Part shown: positions 19,601-28,207 of the stretch, piece after piece
How positions within the stretch are numbered: the stretch's first letter is position 1
How the letters are laid out: every line of letters begins with the position of its first letter
Origin: Roseburia sp.
GTDB lineage: Bacteria > Bacteroidota > Bacteroidia > Bacteroidales > Bacteroidaceae
Direction: 5' to 3'
NCBI GenBank assembly: GCA_023665185.1
Contig: JAMPEL010000009.1
Coordinates: 1 to 50,217 of the forward strand
Length of the DNA stretch: 50,217 bases
Translations under genes and position numbers: made by a program
Notes under the pieces: generated by a model
Database searches by the model: none
What the model was told of the DNA's origin: nothing
The model's input: the letters and a program-made list of their open reading frames with translations, nothing else

Positions 19601-21519
19601 TTAAGGACAACAGGCTGAAATACAAGCAGGACGACTACCGTATGCTGAATGATTTCTACAAACTGAAAATCCAGCAGGTACACATTGTGGGCGAATATGC
19701 CAACCTGATGGTCGAGGACTATAATGCGGCCTTGCAATATGTGCAGGACTATTTCCAGATGGACTACAAGAAGTTTGTCACAAAATATTTCAAAGGAGAG
19801 AGGGTGAGCGAGATACAGCGCAACCTGACTCCGCAGAAGTACAAGCAGTTGTTCAGCCTGTTGTCGGAACGGCAGATGGAAATAATCTCCGACAAGGAGT
19901 CGCGCTGCATAGTGGTGGCTGCCGGTCCGGGAAGCGGAAAGACGCGTGTGTTGGTGCATAAGCTGGCATCTCTCCTTATGCTTGAGGATGTAAAGCATGA
20001 GCAACTGCTGATGCTGACTTTCTCAAGAGCCGCCGCCACGGAATTCAAGCAACGACTCATGGAACTTATTGGGAATGCAGCTAATTTTGTGGAGATAAAG
20101 ACATTCCATTCCTACAGTTTTGACCTTTTGGGACGAATAGGAAACCTGGAGGACGCACAGGACGTGGTTGCTCAAGCGGCGGACATGATTAGCCGGGGAG
20201 AAGTAGAGCCTAACAGAATTGGAAAGACCGTGCTTGTCATTGACGAGGCACAAGACATGAGTGCCAAAGAGCATGCGCTGGTGCAGGCACTTATGGATAG
20301 TAATGAGGATATGCGTGTGATAGCTGTAGGCGATGACGACCAGAACATTTATGACTTCCGAGGTTCAGACTCTATGTATATGTACCGACTGGCACAAAGG
20401 GACGGAAGCAAGCTGATTGAAATGACTGAAAATTATCGGAGCGCGCGGCATCCGGTAATGTTCGCCAATGAATTTCTGAAATATATAAACCCACGAATGA
20501 AAAGCACACCTATCTTGTCAAAGAAAGAGGAAGACGGATGGGTGGAAGTGACTCGCCACAGGTCGGACAACATGTACCAGCCTCTTGTGGAGAACTTGCT
20601 TTTTAATAAGAGAGAAGGTACATCGTGTGTACTCACACAAACGAATGAGGAGGCTGTGATTATGACGGCACTCTTGAAGAAGCACGGAATAAACAGCAAA
20701 CTGATACAGTCGATGGGCAATCTGCGCTTTTGGAATATGGCGGAAATGAGGTTCTTCCTGAAATATCTTGACAAGCGCGCGAAAACGCCGCTGATTACGG
20801 ACGAGTTATGGGACGAGGCAAAACATGCCACCTTTTCCGCATACGACAGAAGTACGAGTTTGCCGTATGTGAAGCGTTGCGTGGAGCAATTCGAGGAAAC
20901 GAACAACGCAAAATACCTCAGCGACTTTAAGGAGTTCGTATTTGAATCATCGGTGGAAGATTTCTGCGATGTTTCCGGAACAGAGGTGGTGGTATCGACC
21001 ATCCATAAAGCAAAAGGCAGGGAATTTGACAACGTATTTATGCTCATCTCCGACACTTATCAAAAGGATGTCCACCTGATGCGGCGGTATTATGTGGGAA
21101 TCACCCGTGCAAAAAGCAGGTTGTTTATCCACACAAACAGCAGTTGTTTCAACAGTTTAAGCACAGACCGTTATTCTGTGGATTCCAAACAATATGACAT
21201 GCCCGAAGAGGTTGTGCTGCAACTGTCTCACAAAGACGTCTATTTAGGATTCTTCAAGAATCGCAAGTCTGAGATTCTGTCCCTGAGAAGCGGCGACTCC
21301 TTGACTTACCGCGATTTCTTTTTACATAACTCATCGACCGGCAAACCGCTGGCACAGCTTTCACAAAAGATGCAGAAAGAAGTATCGGAATGGGAAAGAA
21401 GAGGGTATAAAGTAACCTCAGCCTCCGTGCGCTTCATTGTGGCATGGAAAGCAAAAGACGCGCCGAAGAATGAACCGGAAACAGCTGTGATATTGGCGGA
21501 TTTGACACTGTCGAAGTGA
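16645..21519 (+). CDS. DnaQ-like exonuclease + RecQ helicase + UvrD helicase fusion
   Basis: A protein of about 1,624 aa with three nucleic-acid modules. Residues about 30-150 resemble a DEDD exonuclease (FVDIEVGL with Asp and Glu, CGHNIIHHDAKYL, and NPVNDCRKAENLL with Asp). Residues about 285-800 are a RecQ-type SF2 helicase (Walker A PTGGGKS ending at 317, DEAH at 414-417, SCFTATA, FGMGVDKKDVGLVIH, and YVQEAGRAGRD), followed by winged-helix-like sequence. Residues about 1,080-1,560 are a UvrD/Rep SF1 helicase (AGPGSGKT at 1,093-1,100, DEAQD at 1,200-1,204, GDDDQNIYDFRGSD, STIHKAKGREFDNV, and YVGITRAK). It probably unwinds and processes DNA intermediates or foreign DNA. The 16,645 start (MSIWSRL) is chosen from promoter position. 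It stands alone. Confidence 0.9.
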   Translation: MSIWSRLIGMKKTENGRTAFGDKTAPASLNPDHYAFVDIEVGLKDNKIHDIGALRYDGVTFHEASKEKLFDFLHEADYLCGHNIIHHDAKYLFSDRTCRQMLVDTLYMSPLLFPDHPYHKLVKDDKLLSEQMNNPVNDCRKAENLLLDEIARWHSLPDEKRRIFASLLKDKEEFCGFLCMVGAEYADEGVTELIRNLYDGVICRHAELDTLIAQYPCGLAYALALIDTTDYRSITPGWVLYNYPEVEYIIKLLRHTPCRVGCDYCLTQLNVHHNLREIFGYDQFRMYEGEPLQEKAVRAAVEGQSLLAIFPTGGGKSLTFQLPALMAGRSVHGLTVVISPLQSLMKDQVDNLADRGITEAVTINGILDPITRAMSIQRVQDGAASILYISPEMLRSKTIEKILMARHVVRFVIDEAHCFSSWGQDFRVDYLYIGKFIREYQEKKKYRNTIPVSCFTATAKQKVVQDICDYFKRELDVDLDLFASTAARTNLRYSVIHVESEDDKYTKLRSLISESDCPTIVYVSRTKRTKDLASRLTRDGYPALPFNGKMEADEKIANQDAFMNDQTRIIVATSAFGMGVDKKDVGLVIHYDISDSLENYVQEAGRAGRDPSLNARCYVLYNDNDLDKHFILLNQTKLSISEIQQVWMAVKKLTKQRMSISCSALEIARQAGWDDSVSDIETRVRTALAALEQSGYLVRGSNVPHVYATGITVKNLEEARNRIAASPRFSNDEIENAVRIIKSLISQKYIAKAQDSEAESRVDYLADILGLSKREVISVVERMREERILADSKDISAYLLDTGDSERKSKTLLENFARLEQYILTHIPDESLHTSCKQLNDNAVNNGINTSKEKDIRTLLYFLTVKGYTRKKEDAARNMELSRLADMEATVKRFEKRLEISRFAVEWLYEIVLEREQEKEQNKAVQFSVIELLNQIRSNTRSLFGKNNDIQLEDVEEALLYLSKIGALKLEGGFLVLYNAMSIQRIKDNRLKYKQDDYRMLNDFYKLKIQQVHIVGEYANLMVEDYNAALQYVQDYFQMDYKKFVTKYFKGERVSEIQRNLTPQKYKQLFSLLSERQMEIISDKESRCIVVAAGPGSGKTRVLVHKLASLLMLEDVKHEQLLMLTFSRAAATEFKQRLMELIGNAANFVEIKTFHSYSFDLLGRIGNLEDAQDVVAQAADMISRGEVEPNRIGKTVLVIDEAQDMSAKEHALVQALMDSNEDMRVIAVGDDDQNIYDFRGSDSMYMYRLAQRDGSKLIEMTENYRSARHPVMFANEFLKYINPRMKSTPILSKKEEDGWVEVTRHRSDNMYQPLVENLLFNKREGTSCVLTQTNEEAVIMTALLKKHGINSKLIQSMGNLRFWNMAEMRFFLKYLDKRAKTPLITDELWDEAKHATFSAYDRSTSLPYVKRCVEQFEETNNAKYLSDFKEFVFESSVEDFCDVSGTEVVVSTIHKAKGREFDNVFMLISDTYQKDVHLMRRYYVGITRAKSRLFIHTNSSCFNSLSTDRYSVDSKQYDMPEEVVLQLSHKDVYLGFFKNRKSEILSLRSGDSLTYRDFFLHNSSTGKPLAQLSQKMQKEVSEWERRGYKVTSASVRFIVAWKAKDAPKNEPETAVILADLTLSK

Positions 21520-21619
21520 ATAAAAGAGCTGGATTACAAGATGAAACTGACTTATGGAACGAATTAGACGATTTTATCAGAAAGCTCTATTTTTGAAATG
21601 GAAATCCAAGATAAATGAC

Positions 21620-21627
21620 TATCTTTG
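21620..21627 (+). promoter_or_regulatory. -7 promoter element of the alpha/beta hydrolase gene
   Basis: TATCTTTG fits TAnnTTTG and lies 43 bases before the ATG. A TTTG at 21,592-21,595 could be the -33 box, but the 24-base spacing is longer than usual. Confidence 0.5.
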
Positions 21628-21670
21628 TATGTAAGATATTGCATAGAACCATCAAAAAAAGCACTTGTAT

Positions 21671-23185
21671 ATGATATTACCAAGCAAAACGACAGAAAAA
21701 AGCTATGTATGCACAACCATTGTCACGGTGTCAGCAGTGGCACTTGTGGTCGCAAGTTTGGTAATGCCGATGATAACAGCAGCTACTAATAAAGCGTATG
21801 CAGCTACACCGACGGATAATATCCGCTATAAAATAACGGAAAAAACAAATGATAATATCTCAGGCACATGGAATGGGAGCTTAAAAATCACTCCACAAGT
21901 GGAACTGAAAATAGTATTCAACTTCAAAAGTGAAGACGATGGAAAACAATCCGTCACGCTTGATTCCCCGAATCAAGGAGTATATGGAATAACAGGAGAA
22001 GTGAATATTCTTTCAAATGATTCCGTAAATGTAACTATCAAAAGCATCGGATTATCCTTTGCTGGAAGAAAACAAGAAGGAAAACTTATTGGCATATATA
22101 GTCAAGGAGCCATGAAAACCGCTCTTGAATTATATCCGGGAACAGTAGAATTAAAACGACCGCAGACTCCACGTTCACCATTCCCATACACCACGAAAGA
22201 AATCAAGTTGAATAATTCATCTGACAATATTACTCTTTCCGGCACTCTTACCTTGCCGAAAGACTACACGACTTCAACCCCTTCTGTGGTAATGGTAACG
22301 GGCAGCGGACTTCAAAACCGAGATGAAGAACTCTACAGGCACAAACCTTTTGCAGTAATTGCCGATTATCTTGCCAGAAACAGTATTGCATCCCTGCGGT
22401 ATGATGACAGAGGGTATGGAGAATCAACCGGTGACGGTACTATCGCCACAACAGAAGACTTTGCGCGAGATGCAAGAACGGCCTTGGAATATATGCGAAT
22501 AGTGGAAAACTTCAATAATGTGGGATTATTAGGACATAGTGAAGGCGCAACTATCGCCTTCATGTTGGGAGCTGAACATAATACAAACGTACATGACAGC
22601 ATATACATAACAGATTCGTTCAAGCCAGATTTTATTGTAGCAATTGGGGCACAAGCGGTGCGTGGCGATACCATTCTAACAGACCAAAGTGCTATATTAC
22701 TCAAACAACAAAATATGTCAGAAGATATGATATCGGATTATGTGGAGGCCCTGTATAAAATGTATGATTTGAAAATTACAAAAGGCAATAATACAGCAAC
22801 TGACAGCATTGACGCGATATGTAAAAAATGGAACAACACTCATGCCCACACCTCCTTGAAAACAAACCTGAAAAGTATTTCCTCTGATACTAATCCGTGG
22901 CTTAATTTCTATATCAGATTCTCTCCCGCCAAAAGTATTTCAGCCACCCACTGCCCTGTATTTGTACTTTATGGAGAGAAAGATATACAAGTCAGACCAG
23001 AACTAAATATGCCGCAAATGAAAAATCTCGCGCCCAAAGCCCAAATTAAACTCTATCCAGAACTAAATCATCTTTTCCAACATGCCCAAACCGGGGCAAT
23101 ACAGGAATACGGCATAATTGAAGAAACAATATCACCAGAAGTGTTACAAGATATTGCCGACTTCATCTTATCTACAAATCAATAA
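21671..23185 (+). CDS. Exported alpha/beta-fold hydrolase
   Basis: A 504-aa protein. The N-terminus is a signal peptide or anchor (TIVTVSAVALVVASLVMPMITAA, then AYAA as a likely cleavage site). Residues about 50-165 are a beta-rich domain of the type often found ahead of such hydrolases (ISGTWNGSLKI). The alpha/beta hydrolase core starts with SGTLTLPKDY and VVMVTGSGLQNRDE (oxyanion region), has RYDDRGYGEST, the nucleophile elbow GHSEG, the acid in YGEKDIQV and the histidine in LYPELNHLF. It probably hydrolyses an ester or peptide outside the cytoplasm; the substrate is unknown. The ATG at 21,671 is preferred to a TTG two codons upstream. No operon partner. Confidence 0.85.
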   Translation: MILPSKTTEKSYVCTTIVTVSAVALVVASLVMPMITAATNKAYAATPTDNIRYKITEKTNDNISGTWNGSLKITPQVELKIVFNFKSEDDGKQSVTLDSPNQGVYGITGEVNILSNDSVNVTIKSIGLSFAGRKQEGKLIGIYSQGAMKTALELYPGTVELKRPQTPRSPFPYTTKEIKLNNSSDNITLSGTLTLPKDYTTSTPSVVMVTGSGLQNRDEELYRHKPFAVIADYLARNSIASLRYDDRGYGESTGDGTIATTEDFARDARTALEYMRIVENFNNVGLLGHSEGATIAFMLGAEHNTNVHDSIYITDSFKPDFIVAIGAQAVRGDTILTDQSAILLKQQNMSEDMISDYVEALYKMYDLKITKGNNTATDSIDAICKKWNNTHAHTSLKTNLKSISSDTNPWLNFYIRFSPAKSISATHCPVFVLYGEKDIQVRPELNMPQMKNLAPKAQIKLYPELNHLFQHAQTGAIQEYGIIEETISPEVLQDIADFILSTNQ

Positions 23186-23312
23186 GGTTATGATTGGGCA
23201 AAACAACTCATACAGGAGAACACTACACAAAGAAACGGATGATTATAAATGAAGACTACAAGAAAATCGTAGACTGAAAATAATCGACATACAACCATTT
23301 GTATTGACGAAT

Positions 23313-23831
23313 ATGGACAAACTAACCAAAGAACAACGCTATCGCTGCATGTCTGCGATAAGAAGCAAGAATACAAAACCCGAAATACTGGTACGGAAGT
23401 TCCTTTTTAGCCGTGGCTTTCGCTACCGGCTTAATCATCCACAACTTCCAGGACATCCAGATATAGTACTTCTCAAATACCGCACATGTATCTTTGTAAA
23501 TGGTTGCTTTTGGCATGGTCATGAAAACTGCAAATACTTCCGTCTGCCTCAAACCAACATTGACTTTTGGAAAAAGAAAATAGAGCGGAACAAAAAACGT
23601 GACAAAAAAGAGCAATGCCAGCTTGCAACGATGGGATGGCACTGCATCACGATTTGGGAATGTCAGTTAAAGCCCAAAGTCCGCAAGCAAACACTCGAGT
23701 CATTAGCCCATACATTAAATCACATTTTTCTTGAAGACCGAAAAGTCCACACATATCAAATGGAAGAAAGTGAAGACAAACTTATGGCTGCGGAATCGGA
23801 AGTATTATACGGGAAAAACGACAAACAATAA
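23313..23831 (+). CDS. vsr: Very short patch repair (Vsr) endonuclease
   Basis: A 172-aa protein with the Vsr signature: MSAIRSKNTKPEILVRKFL, FRYRLNHPQLPGHPDIVLLK with the catalytic Asp, CIFVNGCFWHGHENC with the zinc-binding and catalytic His/Cys residues, and a C-terminal WHCITIWEC. Vsr nicks DNA 5' of T in T:G mismatches that arise when 5-methylcytosine deaminates. It normally sits next to a cytosine-5 methyltransferase, but no such gene is in the window. The ATG at 23,313 follows a TTG three codons upstream that could also serve. The C-terminal 30 residues extend beyond the usual core. Confidence 0.92.
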   Translation: MDKLTKEQRYRCMSAIRSKNTKPEILVRKFLFSRGFRYRLNHPQLPGHPDIVLLKYRTCIFVNGCFWHGHENCKYFRLPQTNIDFWKKKIERNKKRDKKEQCQLATMGWHCITIWECQLKPKVRKQTLESLAHTLNHIFLEDRKVHTYQMEESEDKLMAAESEVLYGKNDKQ

Positions 23832-23979
23832 ACACAGGCATATCATCAACCTCTCATTCCACACTCTCAAATTGCCTGTTTCTCTATCATAAAACAAGGA
23901 GAATTCCGCCCATAACATTCATATCCGATATCGGTGATAGTAAAAAGAAAGGCTATATCTTTGTCTTTGAAACCGGCTT

Positions 23980-25518
23980 GTGGATGCGGTTATCGACCGC
24001 CTTGACATCAGAGATATCCTTTCGACCTACCGAGGCGGAGGCAACAGTGCCTTCCACCCAAAGATGATGCTCAAGGTGCTTGTGTTCGCTTATCTGAGCA
24101 ATGTATATTCCTCGCGGCGCATCGAGGAGATCCTCAAACGCGACATCTATTTCATGTGGCTGTCCGGTATGAGGTACCCTGACTTCCGCACAATCAATTA
24201 TTATAGAGGCAAGCGGTTAAGAGAAGGACTTGACTCGGTGTTCACACAGGTCGTACAGTTGCTTCACGATGAGGGTTTTATATCGTTGAAGGTGCAATAT
24301 ATAGACAGCACAAAGATTGAGTCAGTCGCCAACAAATACACATTCGTATGGAGAGGTTCCGTAGAGAAACACGATGCAAGGCTTAAAGCCAAGACGGAAA
24401 CTTTGCCCAATCAGATAGAACAGAACCACGCTATTGAGAATGATGAGAATCCCGTCAGCGGCGAGCTGACTACAGATGAGGTCACAGAAAGGGTTGAGCG
24501 CATCAAAGCCAAGGTTGACACGGAAAATCTCAGCAAAGATGAACGCAAGGCAATCAGGGAGACTGAAAAGGATGCAGTGCCGAGGATGAAGCGTTACAAG
24601 GAGCAACTCGCCACTATGGGCACACGAAACTCCTGTTCCAAGACCGACCCGGACGCCACGTTCATGCGCATGAAGGAGGACGCCATGCCCAACGGTCAGC
24701 TCAAGCCGGGGTATAACGTTCAGATGTCCACAGAGAATCAGTTCATAAGCAACTTCGGCATCTATCAGCACCCCACCGACACCCTCACGATGATCAGCTG
24801 TCTGGAATTGTTCTGATCGCGCTATGGAGTACAAAGTCAGGAGATTGTCGCCGACAGCGGTTACGGTTCGGAGGAAAACTATGAATACATGTTCAGCAAC
24901 GGGATGGTGCCTTATGTGAAATACAACATGTTCCATGTCGAGCAACGACGCAAGTACCGCAATGACCCTTTCCGTGTCTCCAGTCTGTTCTATAACCCGC
25001 AGGAAGACTTCTATGTGTGCCCGATGGGACAGCGTATGAGATTTATACGTCAGGAAAAGTGCTATACCGCAAGCGGTTATCAGCAGACAGTCAGCATCTA
25101 CAGAGCCACGCTATGCGAAGGATGCCCGTTAAGGGGACAATGCCATAAATCAAAAAGGAACAGACAGATAGAGGTCAACCATGCCCTTGATGATTACAAG
25201 GCGAGAGCATGGGAGCTGCTCACCAGTGAACAAGGGTTGAGACACAGGAACAACCGGCCGGTTGAACCTGAGGCCGTGTTCGGACAAATAAAAGAGTGCG
25301 GCAAGTTCAGAAGACTAAGGCTGAAAGGTCTGACCGGGGCGAAAATCGAGTTCGGTCTTAAAGCTCTTGCCCATAATCTGAGGAAACTTGCCCTGGCATG
25401 GGCAAAACCCTCTTTTTCACGACTGTTTTTATCGAAAAGACGCCTCTACAGGAGCAATGCAAACCCTTTAGCCAGCGGGGTTATTCCATATCGCGATTTT
25501 TGCAAGAATGCCGCCTGA
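23980..25518 (+). pseudogene. IS1182-family transposase, truncated and interrupted
   Basis: The reading frame encodes an IS1182-type DDE transposase: the DUF772-like start ([29 protein letters not shown]), the first Asp in [10 protein letters not shown], the second in IVADSGYGSEEN, a Cys-rich insert (LCEGCPLRGQCHKS) and the Glu in NRPVEPEAVFGQIKE. A TGA at 24,814-24,816 splits the frame; translation continues in the same frame afterwards, so this is a single nonsense change. The first few dozen residues before [10 protein letters not shown] are missing and a stop precedes them, so the 5' end was lost too. No left terminal inverted repeat is visible. Confidence 0.88.
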
Positions 25519-25543
25519 TTCTCTCTATTTTTAATATAAAGAA

Positions 25544-25576
25544 GAGACTGCCTAACTTTGATTGTTAGACAGCCTC
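25544..25576. terminator. Hairpin at the IS1182/dnaK-downstream boundary
   Basis: A 13-bp stem with two G-T type mismatches and a 7-nt loop (arms 25,544-25,556 and 25,564-25,576). On the minus strand it is followed by TTCTTTATATT. It could be the right end of the IS or the original terminator of dnaK, since it lies 39 bases beyond the displaced dnaK stop codon at the element boundary. Both readings fit. Confidence 0.55.
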
Positions 25577-25617
25577 TACTTTTCTATCTTTAGTTATCAT
25601 TGTTTATCGATACTTAC

Positions 25618-25634
25618 TTCACTTCCTCAAAATC
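25618..25634 (-). other. Element boundary, att core (left end)
   Basis: TTCACTTCCTCAAAATC is identical to 42,933-42,949. Read on the minus strand it is the original end of dnaK: GAT TTT GAG GAA GTG AA, continuing into G TAA at 25,614-25,617, that is D-F-E-E-V-K-stop. This is therefore the chromosomal dnaK 3' end, displaced about 17.3 kb from the gene. The rest of 25,519-25,874 holds only the IS-side hairpin, a putative integrase arm site and a promoter element. Confidence 0.9.
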
Positions 25635-25672
25635 AACAGGATATGTCTATCAGCGACTTGCATGCACGTGTT

Positions 25673-25688
25673 GCAAATATAGCGCAAA
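25673..25688 (+). other. Putative integrase arm-type site, left
   Basis: GCAAATATAGCGCAAA lies 38 bases inside the left att core and matches GCAAATATGTCGCAAA at 42,792-42,807 in 14 of 16 positions and the same orientation. Arm-site function is an inference from position. Confidence 0.4.
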
Positions 25689-25823
25689 CCCGAAAATAAG
25701 CATCCATAAGCAACAGCGACTCTTCACTTGCAAATGTACGGTTTTTATTCATAAATAACGGGATGTAAACGCATAAAAATCAAAAGAAAGCAATGATTTT
25801 AACAGATTCTCCCGTTTTATCAT

Positions 25824-25831
25824 TACCTTTG
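25824..25831 (+). promoter_or_regulatory. -7 promoter element of the cargo operon
   Basis: TACCTTTG matches TAnnTTTG and lies 43 bases before the ATG of the first cargo gene. No convincing TTTG is present 19-20 bases upstream, only a T run. Because the six genes are nearly contiguous, this may drive the whole operon. Confidence 0.5.
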
Positions 25832-25874
25832 TATATTATAAGGGATATTATACCCAAGCAACGATAAGGAAACG

Positions 25875-27485
25875 ATGAAGATACACAACAATACATTGAT
25901 AGCGGAGTGCTCGATCTACGATTTCAAGGAGATGGTGGAACGTAGGAAAGTAAAGTCATGGCTCAAATCCGTGTCGGCTTTTGCCAATACGGATGGTGGC
26001 AGCCTGTTCTATGGAGTGAACGATGACGGAGTGATTGTGGGTCTGGAAAATCCACAAGCCGATGCCGACTTTATCAGCGAAACCATCAAGGCAAGACTTG
26101 ACCCTGTACCGGATATACAGCTTATCCCGATGAAACATGAAGGACACTCTTTGCTTGAAGTGAAAGTAAAGGCAGGAACGTTGACACCTTATTACTATTA
26201 CCAAGACGGGACACGCACTGCTTATATGAGAGTGGGTAATGAAAGCGTGGAATGTAACTCCCAACAACTTCTTTCGCTGGTATTAAAGGGCACACACATG
26301 ACATGGGATTCACTGCCTACCCAAGTGGATGCCGGAAAGCATTCTTTCATCATCCTTGCCAACACCTTCCGTGAGCAAACCCGTCAGGAATGGAATGACA
26401 AATACTTGGAATCGTTCGGGCTGGTAACTCCTGATGGTAAACTGACCAATGCCGGATTGCTGTTTGTGGATAACTGCACCGTATTCCAATCACGTATCTT
26501 CTGCACACGTTGGACAGGACTTTATAAGGACGATGCCATCAGTTCAGTAGAGCATCGGGCGAACCTCGTATTGCTATTGAAATACGGCATGGATTTCATC
26601 AAGAACTATACCATGAGCGGCTGGGTGAAAATGCCTAACAATCGTCTGAACCTCCCCGACTATTCCGACCGTGCTATCTTCGAAGGGTTGGTAAACCACC
26701 TTATCCATCGGGATTACACCGTGATGGGCGGTGAGGTGCATATTGACATCTATGACGACCGTGTGGAACTGGTGTCACCCGGTGCGATGCTTGACGGCAC
26801 ACAGATTCAAGACCGTGACATATACAAAGTGCCATCCATGCGCCGCAACCCTGTCATTGCAGATGTATTCACACAGCTTGACTATATGGAGAAACGCGGT
26901 TCCGGCTTACGCAAAATGCGTGAACTTACAGAGAAGTTACCCAATTTCTTGCAAGGGAAAGAACCACAATATCAGACGGAAGCGACCTCTTTCTACACCA
27001 CTTTCTATAATCTGAACTGGGAAGAAAACGGAAGGATACCTGTTGAAGAGGTGGCTGACAGGGTAAATGGTTCGGTCGAAAAGTACCCTGTAAACGAAAA
27101 TAGTACCCTCAAAAAGTACCCTGTAAATGAAGAAGGTTCGAAGAAAAAGTTCGGTGTAAACAGCAAAAGTTCGGTCGAAATCTTCGGTGATACGCAAAAA
27201 AGTTCGGAGAAAGGTTCGGAGATAATGCAAAAAGGTTCGGAGAAAAAGTTCGGAGATTCGAGAAACAAATCTAAAAACATCGGGAAAACCGCACAAAAGA
27301 TTATTGATTTCGTTATTTCTGACCCTTCAATATCAGCCGAAGCAATGGCCTATAAAATAGGAATAAGTTCCCGAGCCGTAGAAAAACATATTTCCAAGTT
27401 ACGCTCCATGGGTATTTTGTCTCGTGAAGGAGCAGATCATGGTGGCTATTGGCGCATTATCGTTAATCCTCAAACAGAGCAATAA
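25875..27485 (+). CDS. AlbA_2/Schlafen-type putative DNA-binding protein with C-terminal wHTH
   Basis: A 536-aa protein of the family often annotated as ATP-binding or transcriptional regulator. Residues about 10-130 are an AlbA_2 domain (VSAFANTDGGSLFYGVNDDG, YYYYQDGTRTAYMRVGNESV). The middle has RAIFEGLVNHLIHRDY and the HATPase-like tail VFTQLDYMEKRGSGLRKM. Residues about 395-460 are a low-complexity hinge of repeated KYPVNE and SSEKKFG units. The last 65 residues are a winged helix (SAEAMAYKIGISSRAVEKHISKLRSMGIL). It is the first gene of the six-gene operon, separated by four bases from the next. A regulatory role is inferred. Its GC content is closer to the host's than that of the genes after it. 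Confidence 0.8.
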   Translation: MKIHNNTLIAECSIYDFKEMVERRKVKSWLKSVSAFANTDGGSLFYGVNDDGVIVGLENPQADADFISETIKARLDPVPDIQLIPMKHEGHSLLEVKVKAGTLTPYYYYQDGTRTAYMRVGNESVECNSQQLLSLVLKGTHMTWDSLPTQVDAGKHSFIILANTFREQTRQEWNDKYLESFGLVTPDGKLTNAGLLFVDNCTVFQSRIFCTRWTGLYKDDAISSVEHRANLVLLLKYGMDFIKNYTMSGWVKMPNNRLNLPDYSDRAIFEGLVNHLIHRDYTVMGGEVHIDIYDDRVELVSPGAMLDGTQIQDRDIYKVPSMRRNPVIADVFTQLDYMEKRGSGLRKMRELTEKLPNFLQGKEPQYQTEATSFYTTFYNLNWEENGRIPVEEVADRVNGSVEKYPVNENSTLKKYPVNEEGSKKKFGVNSKSSVEIFGDTQKSSEKGSEIMQKGSEKKFGDSRNKSKNIGKTAQKIIDFVISDPSISAEAMAYKIGISSRAVEKHISKLRSMGILSREGADHGGYWRIIVNPQTEQ

Positions 27486-27489
27486 GCCT

Positions 27490-28194
27490 ATGGGAACATC
27501 TTTCATACCACTCAGCGCAATAATTGCCGTTTTGATTATCGCCTTTTTGTTTGCCTCCCTGCCGCAGGTAAACCATAAAACACGATACAGAGTTCTTTAT
27601 GCAATAGCCATCATTATGCTATTAGCCGTTATTCCCATCAGTGAATATATGGCTGAAAGCATCCCAAACGCAAGCAGCAATTATCTGTTTGTCTTGATAT
27701 TCGATATTGCGGTAGGATATTTCTGTATGTACATTGCCGCTTTGCTGAAGTTCAACGTTCTTAAACGAAAGAATCAAGCATTAGAAAGTGCCTTGACAGA
27801 AAAGCAACAAGAAAATGTAGCAATCCTGTTGGAGCAGCAGAATGAGAAGCAACAAGCCCTTCAACAAAAAGAACTTGAATGGTTGGCTGGGAAAATAAAG
27901 ATGTTCACCGAAGAAGAACAGAAAGCCATTCTTGCAAATGCGCTATCATTTGCCGAACATGACTTGATTGTTGCTCCATCAATGAGCATACAACCCAAAG
28001 ATGAGTGCAGCCAGCAAGAGCTTATGTATTTTGTGTGTTCTACATTTTTCAATATGGGCAAGAAGCGCAGTGACATTGTAGGTTTCTTATATAAGATGTT
28101 TCCTCTCTATTTCCCTGCCGGAGAAAGTGTATTGGCTAAGAAGATGCCGGGAGTTGAAAAGGTTAGAGAAAGAAGAGAGAAAAACAATAATTAA
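27490..28194 (+). CDS. Three-TM coiled-coil protein of the cargo operon
   Basis: A 234-aa membrane protein I do not recognise. Three hydrophobic segments lie at about 7-25 (LSAIIAVLIIAFLFASL), 36-52 and 67-87, followed by a Gln/Glu-rich coiled coil (about 93-135) and a compact C-terminal helical domain (SQQELMYFVCSTFFNMGKKR, SDIVGFLYKMFP) that resembles a helix-turn-helix. The ATG at 27,490 is chosen because it is four bases after the preceding stop; a GTG at 27,424 would force a 62-base overlap. The next gene starts 13 bases later. The layout suggests a membrane sensor or effector with a cytoplasmic interaction domain; that is inference. Confidence 0.75.
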   Translation: MGTSFIPLSAIIAVLIIAFLFASLPQVNHKTRYRVLYAIAIIMLLAVIPISEYMAESIPNASSNYLFVLIFDIAVGYFCMYIAALLKFNVLKRKNQALESALTEKQQENVAILLEQQNEKQQALQQKELEWLAGKIKMFTEEEQKAILANALSFAEHDLIVAPSMSIQPKDECSQQELMYFVCSTFFNMGKKRSDIVGFLYKMFPLYFPAGESVLAKKMPGVEKVRERREKNNN

Positions 28195-28207
28195 CAATAA
28201 TACGACA

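Noticed and set aside
24814..24816. Programmed recoding of the TGA in the IS1182 transposase
   Set aside because: No slippery sequence or other recoding signal is visible and the N-terminus is also missing, so simple decay explains it better.
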